Assembly: GCF_000802305.1 (NCBI RefSeq)
Contig: NZ_JTDK01000017.1
Location: 88,568 to 152,567, forward strand
Length of the DNA: 64,000 bases
Direction of reading: 5' to 3'
Source of the DNA: Microbacterium mangrovi
Lineage (GTDB): Bacteria; Actinomycetota; Actinomycetes; Actinomycetales; Microbacteriaceae
The translations under genes were made by a program, and so were the position numbers. Positions within the stretch are counted from its first letter, which is position 1. Every line of letters starts with the position of its first letter. This document shows, one piece after another, positions 16,501 to 24,626 of this stretch. The notes under the pieces were generated by a model. It saw only the letters and a list, made by a program, of their open reading frames with translations, did no database searches and was not told the origin of the DNA.

Positions 16501-18347
16501 TGCGCAGCGAGCACATCCGCCTCGTCGCGGCGTTCGACCACCGGCACGTGTTCGTCGACCCGCATCCGGATGCCGCGGCATCCTTCGCGGAACGCAAACG
16601 CCTGTTCGAGCTGCCCGGCTCCTCGTGGGACGACTATGACCGGTCGCTCATCTCGGCGGGCGGCGGAGTGTTCCCGCTGTCGCTGAAGTCCATCCCGGTG
16701 ACCCCGGAGATGGCCGAGGCGCTGCGCCTCGACCCCGCCGTGACCCGGCTCACCCCGCTCGAACTGAAGCGCGCGGTGCTGCTGGCCCCCGTCGACCTGT
16801 TCTGGAACGGCGGCATCGGCACCTACATCAAGGCGAGCGACGAGACGGATGCCGAGATCGGCGATCGCGGCAACGACGCGATCCGCGTCAACGGCAACCA
16901 GCTGCGCCTGCGGGTGGTCGGCGAAGGCGGCAACCTCGGCGTCAGCCAGCGCGGCCGCATCGAAGCCGCACTCGCCGGGGTCAGCATCAACACCGACGCG
17001 ATCGACAACTCCGCCGGCGTCGGCACCTCCGACCGCGAGGTGAACATCAAGATCCTGCTCGGAGCCCTCGAACGCGACGGGCGCCTCGACCGGGAAGCCC
17101 GCAACGAACTGCTCCGGTCGATGACCGACGAGGTGGCCGAGCAGGTGCTGCGCGACAACTACGAGCAGAACGTGCTTCTGGGCAACTCGCGTTCGAACGC
17201 CGCCGTGATGCTGCCGGTGCACGAGCGGCTCATGGAGTGGCTCGAGGAGCGCGACGAACTCGACCGGGAACTGGAGTTCCTGCCCGGACCCGCCGAGGTG
17301 CAGGTGCGCGAGGGCGAATCCCGCGGCCTGACCCGGCCCGAGTTCGCGGTGCTCCTCGCCTACGCGAAGCTGGCGCTGAAGACCGACCTGAACGCGTCCG
17401 GTCTCGCCGACGACCCGTGGTTCACCGGCACCCTCGCCGAGTACTTCCCGGAGCCGATCCGCCAGGCGTACGTCGGCGACCTCAACGCGCACCCGCTGCG
17501 CACCGAGATCATCGTCAACGCGATCGTGAACTCGATGGTCAACCGCGGCGGCATCACGTTCGCCTCGCGTGCGGCCGACGAGACCGGGGCATCCAGCGAG
17601 CAGATCGCCCGCTCGTACGTGGCCGTGCGCGAGATCTTCGACCTGCGCGGCTTCGTCGCGGCCGTCGAAGCCACCGACAACCTCGTGCCCACCGCCGTGC
17701 AGACCGACCTGTACCTCACGTTCCGCCGGCTGCTCGACCGGGCCACCCGCTGGTTCGTGCAGCACCGCCCCGACGGATTCGACATCGGGCGGCAGATCGA
17801 CGACTTCCGGCATCCGGTCGTCTCGCTCTGGGCCGACCTCGGCGAGCTGCTGCTCGGCAGCGACCTGCAGCGGTTCGCCGGCCGGATGGTCGAGCTGCAG
17901 GATGCCGGCATCCCGCCCGAGCTCGCCCGCCACGGCGCCGGCATCCTCGACGCGTTCTCGCTGCTGGACATCGCCGAGTGCTCGCGCGTGCGCGGGTGGG
18001 AGCTGCGCGAGGTGGCCGAGCTGTACTACGCGATGTCGGCGCGGCTGCGGTTCGAGGAGATGCTGACCAAGGCGACCGCGCTGCCGCAGACCGACCGCTG
18101 GGGGTCGATGGCGCGAGCCACGATGCGCGACGACCTGTATGCCGTGATGATCGAGCTCACCGCGACGATCCACCAGGTCACCGAGCCCGCCGACCCCGAG
18201 ACCCGGATCGAGGCGTGGCTCGAGGATGCCGGTCCCACCGCTCGGCGCGTGCTGGCGGAGGCGCTCGCCGCCGCCCACGCGGAGGACGGCTCCGGGCTCG
18301 CGACCCTGTCGGTCGCGGTGCGCCGGCTGCGCTCGCTGGTGCACTGA
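13563..18347 (+). CDS. gdh: NAD-specific glutamate dehydrogenase (large, GDH2 type)
   Basis: At 1594 residues this matches the large bacterial NAD-GDH class (about 1600), which converts glutamate to 2-oxoglutarate and ammonium. The N-terminal regulatory region holds ACT-like segments ([24 protein letters not shown]). The catalytic part has the [43 protein letters not shown] block, and the Rossmann part [35 protein letters not shown] is another family signature. ATG 13572 is an alternative start three codons in. A 21-bp-stem palindrome terminates it. In actinobacteria this enzyme is often controlled by GarA-like FHA proteins; none is seen here. Confidence 0.95.
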   Translation: [1594 protein letters not shown]

Positions 18348-18386
18348 GGCGGCCGGTCGTTTCGCGGGTTCGAACGAGGGGATCTG

Positions 18387-18428
18387 ACGAAACGAGGACG
18401 GATGCCGCGGCATCCGTCCTCGTTTCGT
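18387..18428. terminator. Bidirectional terminator between convergent genes
   Basis: A perfect 42-bp palindrome (21-bp arms, starting acgaaacgaggacggatgcc) sits between the glutamate dehydrogenase stop and the end of the minus-strand membrane protein. No long T-run follows on either side. Confidence 0.85.
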
Positions 18429-18459
18429 GCACGCTCCTCGAACGAGGGCCAGCCGTGGA

Positions 18460-18966
18460 TCAGTGGATGACCAGCTGTATGCCGAAGTACAGCGCGCCGA
18501 GTCCGGCGAGCACGCCGACGAGTGCGACGAGGCAGACGGCGACGCGAGGGTGCCGCGAGAGTACCTGCGAGAAGAGGAGCGCGGGCGCCAGACACCAGAT
18601 CGTCGCCGGGATGAGGGCGAGGAACCAGGGCCACATCTCGTACGTGAGGAGTCCAGCGACAACGCTCGCCACGACCGCGAGTCCCAGTCCTGCGAGTCCC
18701 ACGACGAGGAGCGTCGCCCGGGGACTCGCCGAGTGGCGGCGCGTTCGTCGCAGGACGGGGACGCCGACGGCGAGAGTTGTCGGCAACAGGACGAGGTACC
18801 CGGCGAGGAGGTACCCGAGGGCGTTCACAGCACCGAGCACGGTCGACCCGCCTGATGTGGCGATCCCGAGCACGGCAGCGCCGGCGAGGAGACCTACTCC
18901 TGCCCCGGCGAGGATGCCGAGGATCGTGATGTGAGGTTCGCTGCGCGCGACGCCGCCGGTGCTCAT
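18460..18966 (-). CDS. Hypothetical membrane protein
   Basis: The 168-residue protein has four to five hydrophobic segments (near residues 14-34, 47-70, 86-107, 115-135 and 142-165) and short basic loops (RRTRRHSASPR). There is no catalytic motif and no family I recognise. It is monocistronic and convergent with the glutamate dehydrogenase across a shared palindromic terminator. Confidence 0.65.
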   Translation of the reverse strand: MSTGGVARSEPHITILGILAGAGVGLLAGAAVLGIATSGGSTVLGAVNALGYLLAGYLVLLPTTLAVGVPVLRRTRRHSASPRATLLVVGLAGLGLAVVASVVAGLLTYEMWPWFLALIPATIWCLAPALLFSQVLSRHPRVAVCLVALVGVLAGLGALYFGIQLVIH

Positions 18967-19100
18967 GCTCGATCCGCGACGGTGCTGCCGCAGATCGACA
19001 GCTGTGGCTCAATGGCGCGGGCCGCCATGCGGGACGACCCGTGAGGCGGCCTCGAACGAGAAGACCCCATGCTCCGCCTCATGCGGTCCGCGCTGCGCTT

Positions 19101-19559
19101 TCAGCTCGAACGAGGAACAGCGCGGACCAGGTTGATCGCATTGACGAGGAACGAGGTTCGAAGCGCAAGCGCATACTTGGCCTCCAACGCCAGCGATCGT
19201 GGGTCGGCGAGGCCGCGTTCCACGTCAGCGGGGTCGAGGCCGGTGAGCCGGGCGATGTTCTCGGGGGTGAGGCACATCTCGCCGGTCAGCGACTCGAGGA
19301 TCGACGTCAGCCGCTCGTCGTCGCCCACGGTCGTCCCCTCCGTCAACAGCCCGGCGAGTATCGACACCCGCATGCTGTCGCCGGGCGCGAACGCCTCCCG
19401 CCCCGCGGCGACCATCGTGCCGGGCGGGGGCCGGCGCTCGGCAAGCGTCGAGTGGAGTTTCGCTGCGTCGATCTGCGTCATCGCCGCGAGCGCCCCTTCA
19501 GAGACGGCATCCTCCGCGACGAGACGTGCCAGCTCGCCGATCACATCGACCGAACCCAT
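19101..19559 (-). CDS. HTH-like protein co-transcribed with a secreted protein
   Basis: The 152-residue protein starts at ATG 19559 with GAGGAA just upstream. No signal or TM segment is present; it is mostly helical. Two HTH-like stretches are visible: SEGALAAMTQIDAAKLHSTL and CLTPENIARLTGLDPADVERGL. The C-terminus (LALEAKYALALRTSFLVNAINLVRA) resembles tails of small actinobacterial XRE/antitoxin-like regulators. It starts 13 bp after the secreted-protein gene, so the two form an operon. It could regulate that operon. No family assigned with confidence. Confidence 0.6.
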   Translation of the reverse strand: MGSVDVIGELARLVAEDAVSEGALAAMTQIDAAKLHSTLAERRPPPGTMVAAGREAFAPGDSMRVSILAGLLTEGTTVGDDERLTSILESLTGEMCLTPENIARLTGLDPADVERGLADPRSLALEAKYALALRTSFLVNAINLVRAVPRSS

Positions 19560-19572
19560 GGTTGTTCCTCGC

Positions 19573-20094
19573 TTAGGGGTACTTGTAACTGGTGTTGTTG
19601 GGCATCGTTGCTGCCACGGGGACTCCCAAGAGGAGCGCTTGTCCGGAGAGCGTCCCAAGATACCTGTGTCCGTGGAGCCTGCTCGTCGGTGCCGACCCAG
19701 AGAACCTCGTCGTCGACACCAAGCCGCCACTCTGTCCGTTGTTGGTGTCAATGATGGAGAAGCTTCCGGAGAACGTTGTCGCCGGGCAGGTCATTGTGAT
19801 GCTCCAGTGAAACACACCTGCTGACGCCGAGACGGTGAGATATCCGCAGTTCCCCGAGTAGGTCGCGTTCGGCGAAATCAACATCCTAGGCACGTGGGAC
19901 GTCTCCAGAGCGGCCATCCCGACGTTCACAGATTCACCATCACTGATGTCGACGGTCTGTCCGCCGATATCGAGCTGAAACTGCGACGAACTGCTCCCGC
20001 TCGTCGCCGCATACGCGGTACTTGTACCTCCGCTCGCCACCATCCCTGCCGCTAGCATCGCCGCCACGAGCAATGCGCTGGTCTTGATCTTCAT
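19573..20094 (-). CDS. Secreted protein of unknown function
   Basis: The 173-residue protein has a clear Sec signal peptide (basic MKIK, hydrophobic core to about residue 20, cleavage after AYA). The mature chain of ~145 residues is rich in Ser, Thr and Gly, with one Cys pair (SGNCGY and TMTCPA), and has the beta-rich look of an extracellular domain. No known motif. The leader RNA contains a hairpin (20119-20159) just before GGGAAAGG, and the paired ACTCAAT box lies farther upstream. It is the first gene of an operon with the HTH-like gene. Confidence 0.65.
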   Translation of the reverse strand: MKIKTSALLVAAMLAAGMVASGGTSTAYAATSGSSSSQFQLDIGGQTVDISDGESVNVGMAALETSHVPRMLISPNATYSGNCGYLTVSASAGVFHWSITMTCPATTFSGSFSIIDTNNGQSGGLVSTTRFSGSAPTSRLHGHRYLGTLSGQALLLGVPVAATMPNNTSYKYP

Positions 20095-20118
20095 GTGACC
20101 TTTCCCTTCCCGTTTGAA

Positions 20119-20159
20119 GACGGACTTCGTAGCCCGATGTGACTACGCCTTCGTCCGTC
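20119..20159 (-). promoter_or_regulatory. 5'-leader hairpin of the secreted-protein gene
   Basis: GACGGAC and CGTAG at 20119-20132 pair with CTACG and GTCCGTC at 20143-20159, separated by small internal loops. The stem ends close to the GGGAAAGG ribosome binding site of ATG 20094, so it could modulate translation or mRNA stability. Confidence 0.5.
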
Positions 20160-20223
20160 ACCTCGTCTGAGAGGTAAGTCCTGGGTACAGGCATGGGCGC
20201 TCACGAGACTCGTCGCGCCGGAA

Positions 20224-20254
20224 ATTGAGTACTCGAACGAGCAGATTGAGTAGT
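20224..20254 (-). promoter_or_regulatory. Paired ACTCAAT box upstream of the secreted-protein gene
   Basis: On the minus strand ACTACTCAAT (20254-20245) is followed by ACTCAAT (20230-20224), with exactly 14 bp between the ACTCAAT units (21-bp period). Orientation and order match the copy upstream of the 25848 peptide gene. The site also lies between divergent genes, 50 bp from the YaeQ start. Confidence 0.6.
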
Positions 20255-20303
20255 CGACGGAAGAAACCGTGGAGAGTGAGCCCGGCAGGTAGGCTCGGGG
20301 CCT

Positions 20304-20843
20304 ATGGCCGCAGGCGCAACGATCCACACCTTCGACGTCCAACTGGCCGATGTGGACCGCGGTGTCTACGAGTCGCTGGCGCTGCGGCTGGCGCGGCATC
20401 CGTCCGAGACGGATGCGTTCATGATGACGCGGCTGCTCGCCTACCTCCTCGAGTACGAGGAGGGTATCGAGTTCAGTGAGGGCATCTCGGCGACCGAGGA
20501 GCCGGCCGTGCTGGTGCGCGACCTCACCGGCGCGGTGACGGCGTGGATCGAAGTGGGCGCGCCGGATGCCGCCCGCCTGCACTACGGCAGCAAGCTCGCC
20601 GGCCGCGCGACCGTGTACACGCACCGGGATCCCGCGAAGGTCATCGCCCAGTGGTCGGGCAAGCGCATCCACAACTCCGAGGCGATCGTGGTGCACAGCT
20701 TCGATCCCGGGTTCATCGACGCCGCGACCACCGGCCTGGAACGCCGCAACACGCTGACCGTCTCGGTCACGGAGCGGCACGTCTACCTCGAGCTGAACGG
20801 CACGAGCGTCGAGTCCGACATCCACGACCACCCGATCGTCTGA
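20304..20843 (+). CDS. YaeQ family protein
   Basis: The 179-residue protein has the YaeQ signature throughout: ATIHTFDVQLADVDRGVYESLALRLARHPSETDAFMMTRLLAYLLEYEEGIEFSEG and WIEVGAPDAARLHYGSKLAGRATVYTH. The fold is a PD-(D/E)xK nuclease-like domain; the biological role is unsettled. A TAGGCT -10-like hexamer ends 8 nt before the ATG, indicating a leaderless mRNA. The RlaP-like gene follows 6 bp downstream and is probably co-transcribed. Confidence 0.93.
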   Translation: MAAGATIHTFDVQLADVDRGVYESLALRLARHPSETDAFMMTRLLAYLLEYEEGIEFSEGISATEEPAVLVRDLTGAVTAWIEVGAPDAARLHYGSKLAGRATVYTHRDPAKVIAQWSGKRIHNSEAIVVHSFDPGFIDAATTGLERRNTLTVSVTERHVYLELNGTSVESDIHDHPIV

Positions 20844-20849
20844 GCAGCC

Positions 20850-21647
20850 ATGCGCGCAATCCCGGCGGGGATGGACCCGCAGATCGTCGCGGACATCGAC
20901 GAGCGGCTACAGGATGTCGCGCGCACGCACGACGTGCGCATCCCGTGGGCGATCGAGAGCGGAAGCCGGGCGTGGGGCTTTCCGTCTCCGGACAGCGACT
21001 ACGACTGCCGTTTCATCTACGTGCGGCATCCGTCCGCGTACCTGACGCTCTGGAGGGTGCGCGACGTCATCGAGACACCGCTCGACCACATCTTCGACGT
21101 CAACGGGTGGGATCTCGCCAAGGCCGTGCGTCTGATCGCGAAGGGCAACGTCGCCGCCATCGAGTGGCTGCAGTCGCCCATCGTCTACTCCGGCGATGAG
21201 GGGTTCCGCGATCGGCTTCTCGCACTCGGTGACGAGATCATGCCGCGGGATGCCGTCGGCCGGCACTATCTGCACGTCGGGCGGCGGCAGCTGCATATCG
21301 GGTCCGGCTCGCTCAAGCGGTTCTTCTACGCGCTGCGTCCGGCCGCGGCCCTGCGGTGGATGGACGATCATCCGGAGGCCGTCATCCCGCCGATGGACCT
21401 GCCGACCCTGCTCGCGGAGTCGAGCGTGACATCGCAGATCCGGGATGCCGCAAGCGAACTGATCGCGGCGAAGGCCGTGACGCGCGAGCTCGGTGCCGGG
21501 ACTCCGCCTGGAGTGCTCGAGGACTTCGTCGCGGCGGAACTCGAGCGGGGTGCCGTCTTCGACGTGCGGATGCCGGACCAGGACCGTCAACAGCAGGTGT
21601 GCAGACGTGCCGACGAGTGGTTCCTGGCCGAACTCGATCGCGGCTGA
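20850..21647 (+). CDS. RlaP-type nucleotidyltransferase (DNA polymerase beta superfamily)
   Basis: The 265-residue protein carries GSRAWGFPSPDSDYDCRFIYV, the Pol-beta-type nucleotidyltransferase motif G-S-x-A-x-G with D-x-D, in the form typical of COG3541/RlaP. Conserved GNVAAIEWLQSPIVY and KRFFYALRPAAALRWM follow. RlaP proteins are associated with RNA ligase repair systems; here it is coupled to YaeQ instead, so the substrate is open. It ends convergent to the SGNH hydrolase across a compound repeat. Confidence 0.88.
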   Translation: MRAIPAGMDPQIVADIDERLQDVARTHDVRIPWAIESGSRAWGFPSPDSDYDCRFIYVRHPSAYLTLWRVRDVIETPLDHIFDVNGWDLAKAVRLIAKGNVAAIEWLQSPIVYSGDEGFRDRLLALGDEIMPRDAVGRHYLHVGRRQLHIGSGSLKRFFYALRPAAALRWMDDHPEAVIPPMDLPTLLAESSVTSQIRDAASELIAAKAVTRELGAGTPPGVLEDFVAAELERGAVFDVRMPDQDRQQQVCRRADEWFLAELDRG

Positions 21648-21677
21648 CGCGTCCCCGGGGTTGTGCGCGGGTGGGGC

Positions 21678-21785
21678 GGGCTGACCTTGTCGAAGCCCAT
21701 GTGCCCGGGGTCTTGCCCTTCGACAGGCTCAGGGCGCGGGTCCGGGGCTCAGGGCGCGGGTCCGGGGCTCAGGGCGCGGGTCCCG
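21678..21785. repeat. Compound palindromic repeat plus three 20-bp tandem units
   Basis: GGGCTGACCTTGTCGAAGCCC-type palindrome at 21678-21698 is followed by its partner CTTCGACAGGCTCAGGGC to 21735. This 58-bp compound recurs at 37798-37855. The end of the element is amplified as three 20-bp units (ggctcagggcgcgggtccgg) at 21726-21785. It lies between convergent genes and may serve as terminator. Confidence 0.8.
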
Positions 21786-21789
21786 GGTG

Positions 21790-22593
21790 TCAGGGCGTCG
21801 GGGAGGGGGAGCCCTCGGCGGCGACGACGGGGGCCCGCTCGAGCTTGCGGAGGTCGGCGGCGACGCGGTCGGCGAGGTAGGCGTGACCGGCCGTGGACGG
21901 GTGGTTGCTCGCCGTGCGGCTGGTGTCGATGACGTCGAGGTAGTTGGCCGGGGTGATCCACTTCTCCGCGATCGGCGACAGGTACGGCCAGCTGCGGGCG
22001 GCGGCGAGTTCGCGCAGGGTGGTGTCGATCTTCGCCGTCGCCGGCTCCACCGGAAGCACCTGCGGGGCCGGGCCGAGGATCACGATCTGCGCCTTCGGAT
22101 ACTTCGCCGCCAGCGCGTTCCACGCACTCGTCACCGCCGCGCGGTACCCCGTCGGGTAGCGGTGCCGGTCGTTGATCGACCCTTCGACGATGATCAGCTC
22201 AGGGTCGAGGGACGGATCGAGCGCCGCGATGCGCGCGCCGTACGCGGGGCCGTCGATCCCGGGCTTCAGGTAGCCGCTGCCGCGCACGCCCGCGACGATG
22301 GTGTGCACGTCGAGCTTGTCGGCGAGCAGGTACGCGAAGCCGAGGGTCGGCCGGATCGCCGCCGAGCCGTACACCCACGAGTCGCCGAAGACGAGCACGC
22401 GCTCGCCCGGGCGCAGCACCAGCGGGGCGGATCCGGATGCCTGCGCCGCCGCTTTGCCGCCCGAGGCATCCGCCGGGGTCTGCAGGGGATCCCACGGCCG
22501 GGTCGCCAGCAGGGCGCACAGCACCGCGACGACCAGAGCGGCCCCGACCAGGAGCCACGGCCGCCGTGCCCGGAAACGGCCGTGCGCGTGCAT
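21790..22593 (-). CDS. Membrane-anchored SGNH/GDSL hydrolase
   Basis: The 267-residue protein has an N-terminal anchor (RRPWLLVGAALVVAVLCALLA), a linker, then an SGNH domain: block I VLVFGDSWVYG with the Ser nucleophile, block III GSIND (here VEGSINDRHRY), and block V NHPSTAGHAYLADRVAADL with Asp/His replaced by the N-H-P arrangement. It is an extracytoplasmic esterase/lipase-like enzyme, substrate unknown. ATG 22593 is preferred because TACGCT ends 6 nt upstream, a leaderless pattern; a start at 22626 is possible. Confidence 0.82.
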   Translation of the reverse strand: MHAHGRFRARRPWLLVGAALVVAVLCALLATRPWDPLQTPADASGGKAAAQASGSAPLVLRPGERVLVFGDSWVYGSAAIRPTLGFAYLLADKLDVHTIVAGVRGSGYLKPGIDGPAYGARIAALDPSLDPELIIVEGSINDRHRYPTGYRAAVTSAWNALAAKYPKAQIVILGPAPQVLPVEPATAKIDTTLRELAAARSWPYLSPIAEKWITPANYLDVIDTSRTASNHPSTAGHAYLADRVAADLRKLERAPVVAAEGSPSPTP

Positions 22594-22719
22594 GAGCAGA
22601 GCGTACGTCAAGAAAGCCGTGAGCACGGGCCCTGAAGATCCCCGCCCGGTGCTCGGGGCCTGCGCGGCCCGGCCGGATGGGTGGATACTGCTGGGAGCGT
22701 CCTACCCGAAGGAACCCGC

Positions 22720-23577
22720 ATGATCCCGAGCCTCCCGCTCTCGAACGGTCGCGCCATGCCGCAACTCGGGCTCGGGGTCTACCTCGTGTCCGACGTCGCC
22801 GTCTGCGAAGCCAGCGTCCTCACCGCACTCGAAGCCGGATACCGCCTGCTCGACACCGCCGTGCTCTACCGGAACGAACGGGCCGTCGGCCGGGGCATCC
22901 GGGCATCCGGCGTCCCCCGCGACGACGTCTTCGTCACCACCAAGCTGTGGCCCTCGCAGTTCCGGTACGAGAAGGCGGCTCGCGCGATCGACGGATGCCT
23001 CGAGCGCCTCGGCACCGGGACCATCGACCTGCTGCTGCTGCACCAGCCCGTCGGCGACATCCGGGGCGCGTGGCGCGCGCTCGAAGACGCGGTGGATGCC
23101 GGCAAGGTGCGCTCCATCGGGGTGAGCAACTTCACCGTCGCGGATCTCGACCCGCTGCTGGCGGACGCCCGGATCGCGCCCGCCGTGAACCAGGTGGAGC
23201 TGCATCCGTACTGGCAGCAGCCCGACCTCCTGCCCTACCTGGCCCGGCACGACATCGTCGCCGAAGCCTGGTACCCGCTCGCGCACGGATCGAAGAAGCT
23301 CCTCGCCGAGCCGGTGATCGCGACCGCCGCCGCCGCGCACGGCAAATCGGCGGCGCAGGTGGTGCTGCGGTGGCATCTGCAGCGCGGGTTCGTCGCGATT
23401 CCGAAGTCGACCGACCCGGCCCACATCCTGGCGAACCTCGAGCTGTTCGACTTCGAGCTGACCGACGCCGAGATGGCCGGCATCGACGCCCTCGGCACCG
23501 ACCGGCCCATGATGCGCGTGCCACGCTGGGCGATGGCCGCCGGGATGCCCCTCATGCCGGTGCACCCTTTGCCGTGA
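22720..23577 (+). CDS. Aldo/keto reductase
   Basis: The 285-residue AKR has the family catalytic set: Asp and Tyr in YRLLDTAVLYRNERAVG, Lys in VTTKLW, and His in DLLLLHQPVGD. NADPH-binding C-terminal blocks IGVSNF, NQVELHPYWQQ and AIPKSTDPAHI are also present. It reduces carbonyls with NADPH in the cytosol; physiological substrate unknown. AAGGA precedes ATG 22720. Single-gene unit, convergent with the PPOX gene 60 bp away. Confidence 0.95.
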   Translation: MIPSLPLSNGRAMPQLGLGVYLVSDVAVCEASVLTALEAGYRLLDTAVLYRNERAVGRGIRASGVPRDDVFVTTKLWPSQFRYEKAARAIDGCLERLGTGTIDLLLLHQPVGDIRGAWRALEDAVDAGKVRSIGVSNFTVADLDPLLADARIAPAVNQVELHPYWQQPDLLPYLARHDIVAEAWYPLAHGSKKLLAEPVIATAAAAHGKSAAQVVLRWHLQRGFVAIPKSTDPAHILANLELFDFELTDAEMAGIDALGTDRPMMRVPRWAMAAGMPLMPVHPLP

Positions 23578-23636
23578 CGCCGGCGCACGGCCAGGATGCC
23601 GGGCGCCGGATGCAGGGAACGGCACGGGATGCCGGG

Positions 23637-24065
23637 TCAGTGCGGGCCATATGCCTTCGTCGGCATGAACTCGTAGACGAGGCGCTGCTCGTCGACCATG
23701 CGGGCGCGGAAGGCATCCTCCTCGAGCTCCTCGCCGTACCAGGCGAGGGGCCCGGTGGGGCGGCCCTGCATCACGCGGAACAGGTCCACGTTGAGCTGCG
23801 GGGCGTCCGGACCGTCGAGGATCGTCACCGTCGCCTCGATGCTCAGATACGCATATGCCTTGTCGAACACGAACAGCGTGCAGCGCGGATCACGACGCAG
23901 TCGCTCCGTGCGGACGCGCCCCGCCGTGCCGCTGCTGCGCAGCCGCCCGTCGACGAGCGCGACCCCCACCCGCACCGCCTTCGGTCTCCCGTCGTCGGCG
24001 ACGGTGATCATGGCGGCCGCGTGGTGATTCCGCAGGAACTCCTGCTGCGTGTCGGTCAGCTCCAT
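23637..24065 (-). CDS. PPOX-class flavin-dependent oxidoreductase
   Basis: The 142-residue protein has the split-barrel pattern of pyridoxamine-phosphate-oxidase-like proteins: LRNHHAAAMITVADDGRPKAVRVGVALVDGRLRSSGTAGRVRTERLRRDPRCTLFVFD. The small size and the R-x-x-x-L-R-R-D-P-R segment fit F420/FMN-binding actinobacterial members. It lies 37 bp downstream of the AhpD-like gene on the same strand and is probably the last gene of the SRPBCC-MarR-AhpD-PPOX operon, suggesting a redox or detoxification role. Confidence 0.85.
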   Translation of the reverse strand: MELTDTQQEFLRNHHAAAMITVADDGRPKAVRVGVALVDGRLRSSGTAGRVRTERLRRDPRCTLFVFDKAYAYLSIEATVTILDGPDAPQLNVDLFRVMQGRPTGPLAWYGEELEEDAFRARMVDEQRLVYEFMPTKAYGPH

Positions 24066-24102
24066 GGGTGCCTCCGGTGGTCGGTCGTCCTCGTCGCCCG
24101 GC

Positions 24103-24588
24103 TCAGGACGCCGGCTCGTAGCTGCCGGGCTCCCAGCAGCGGGTGGTGACGCCGATGCGGTTCCAGGCGTTGATCGTCACGAGCAGCGAGATCAGCTGGG
24201 CGAGTTCGTCCGGTGCGAACTGCTGGGCGGCGGCGTCGAAGACATCGGCCGGCACGTGCCCGTCGGTGAGCACCGTGACCGCCTCGGTCAGCGCGAACGC
24301 AGCCTGCTCGCGGGGGGAGAACCAGTCGGTCTCCCGCCAGGCCGGCAGGGCGTCGAGCCGCTGCTGGGTCTCGCCGCCGGCGCGGGCATCCTTCGCGTGC
24401 ATGTCGATGCAGTACGCGCAGCCGTTGATGGTGGATGCGTGCAGGCGCACCAGCTCGCGCAGCGACGGCTCGAGGCCGAGGCCCGCGACGGCATCCAACC
24501 GGCTCATCGCCGAACTGAACCGGGGCACCAGCGCGTCGAAGTCGAGGCGGGGCGTGCTGTTCGGACCGGGCGTGGGAGGTGTGATCAT
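24103..24588 (-). CDS. Carboxymuconolactone decarboxylase/AhpD-like protein
   Basis: The 161-residue protein has the AhpD core: LREL-VRLHASTINGCAYCIDMHAKDARAGGE, giving the C-x-x-C-x-x-x-H redox motif (CAYCIDMH). Helices with FALTEAVTVLTDGHVPADVF and LAQLISLLVTINAWNRIGVTTR follow. Such proteins act as peroxidatic or alkylhydroperoxide-linked reductants. GAGG precedes ATG 24588. It follows the MarR gene by 38 bp, so peroxide or electrophile control through that regulator is plausible. Confidence 0.92.
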   Translation of the reverse strand: MITPPTPGPNSTPRLDFDALVPRFSSAMSRLDAVAGLGLEPSLRELVRLHASTINGCAYCIDMHAKDARAGGETQQRLDALPAWRETDWFSPREQAAFALTEAVTVLTDGHVPADVFDAAAQQFAPDELAQLISLLVTINAWNRIGVTTRCWEPGSYEPAS

Positions 24589-24626
24589 TCTGCGATCCTC
24601 TCAAGCCCGGTCGTTCGACGCGCCGC

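Noticed and set aside
13077..18662. A 1861-codon open frame on the minus strand
   Set aside because: It is the mirror of the NAD-glutamate dehydrogenase gene and encodes a low-complexity Arg/Val/Glu/His-rich product typical of antisense frames in high-GC DNA; no motif is visible.
21726..21785. Possible CRISPR array
   Set aside because: The three 20-bp units are contiguous without spacers and no cas gene is present; it is a simple tandem amplification of a dispersed repeat.
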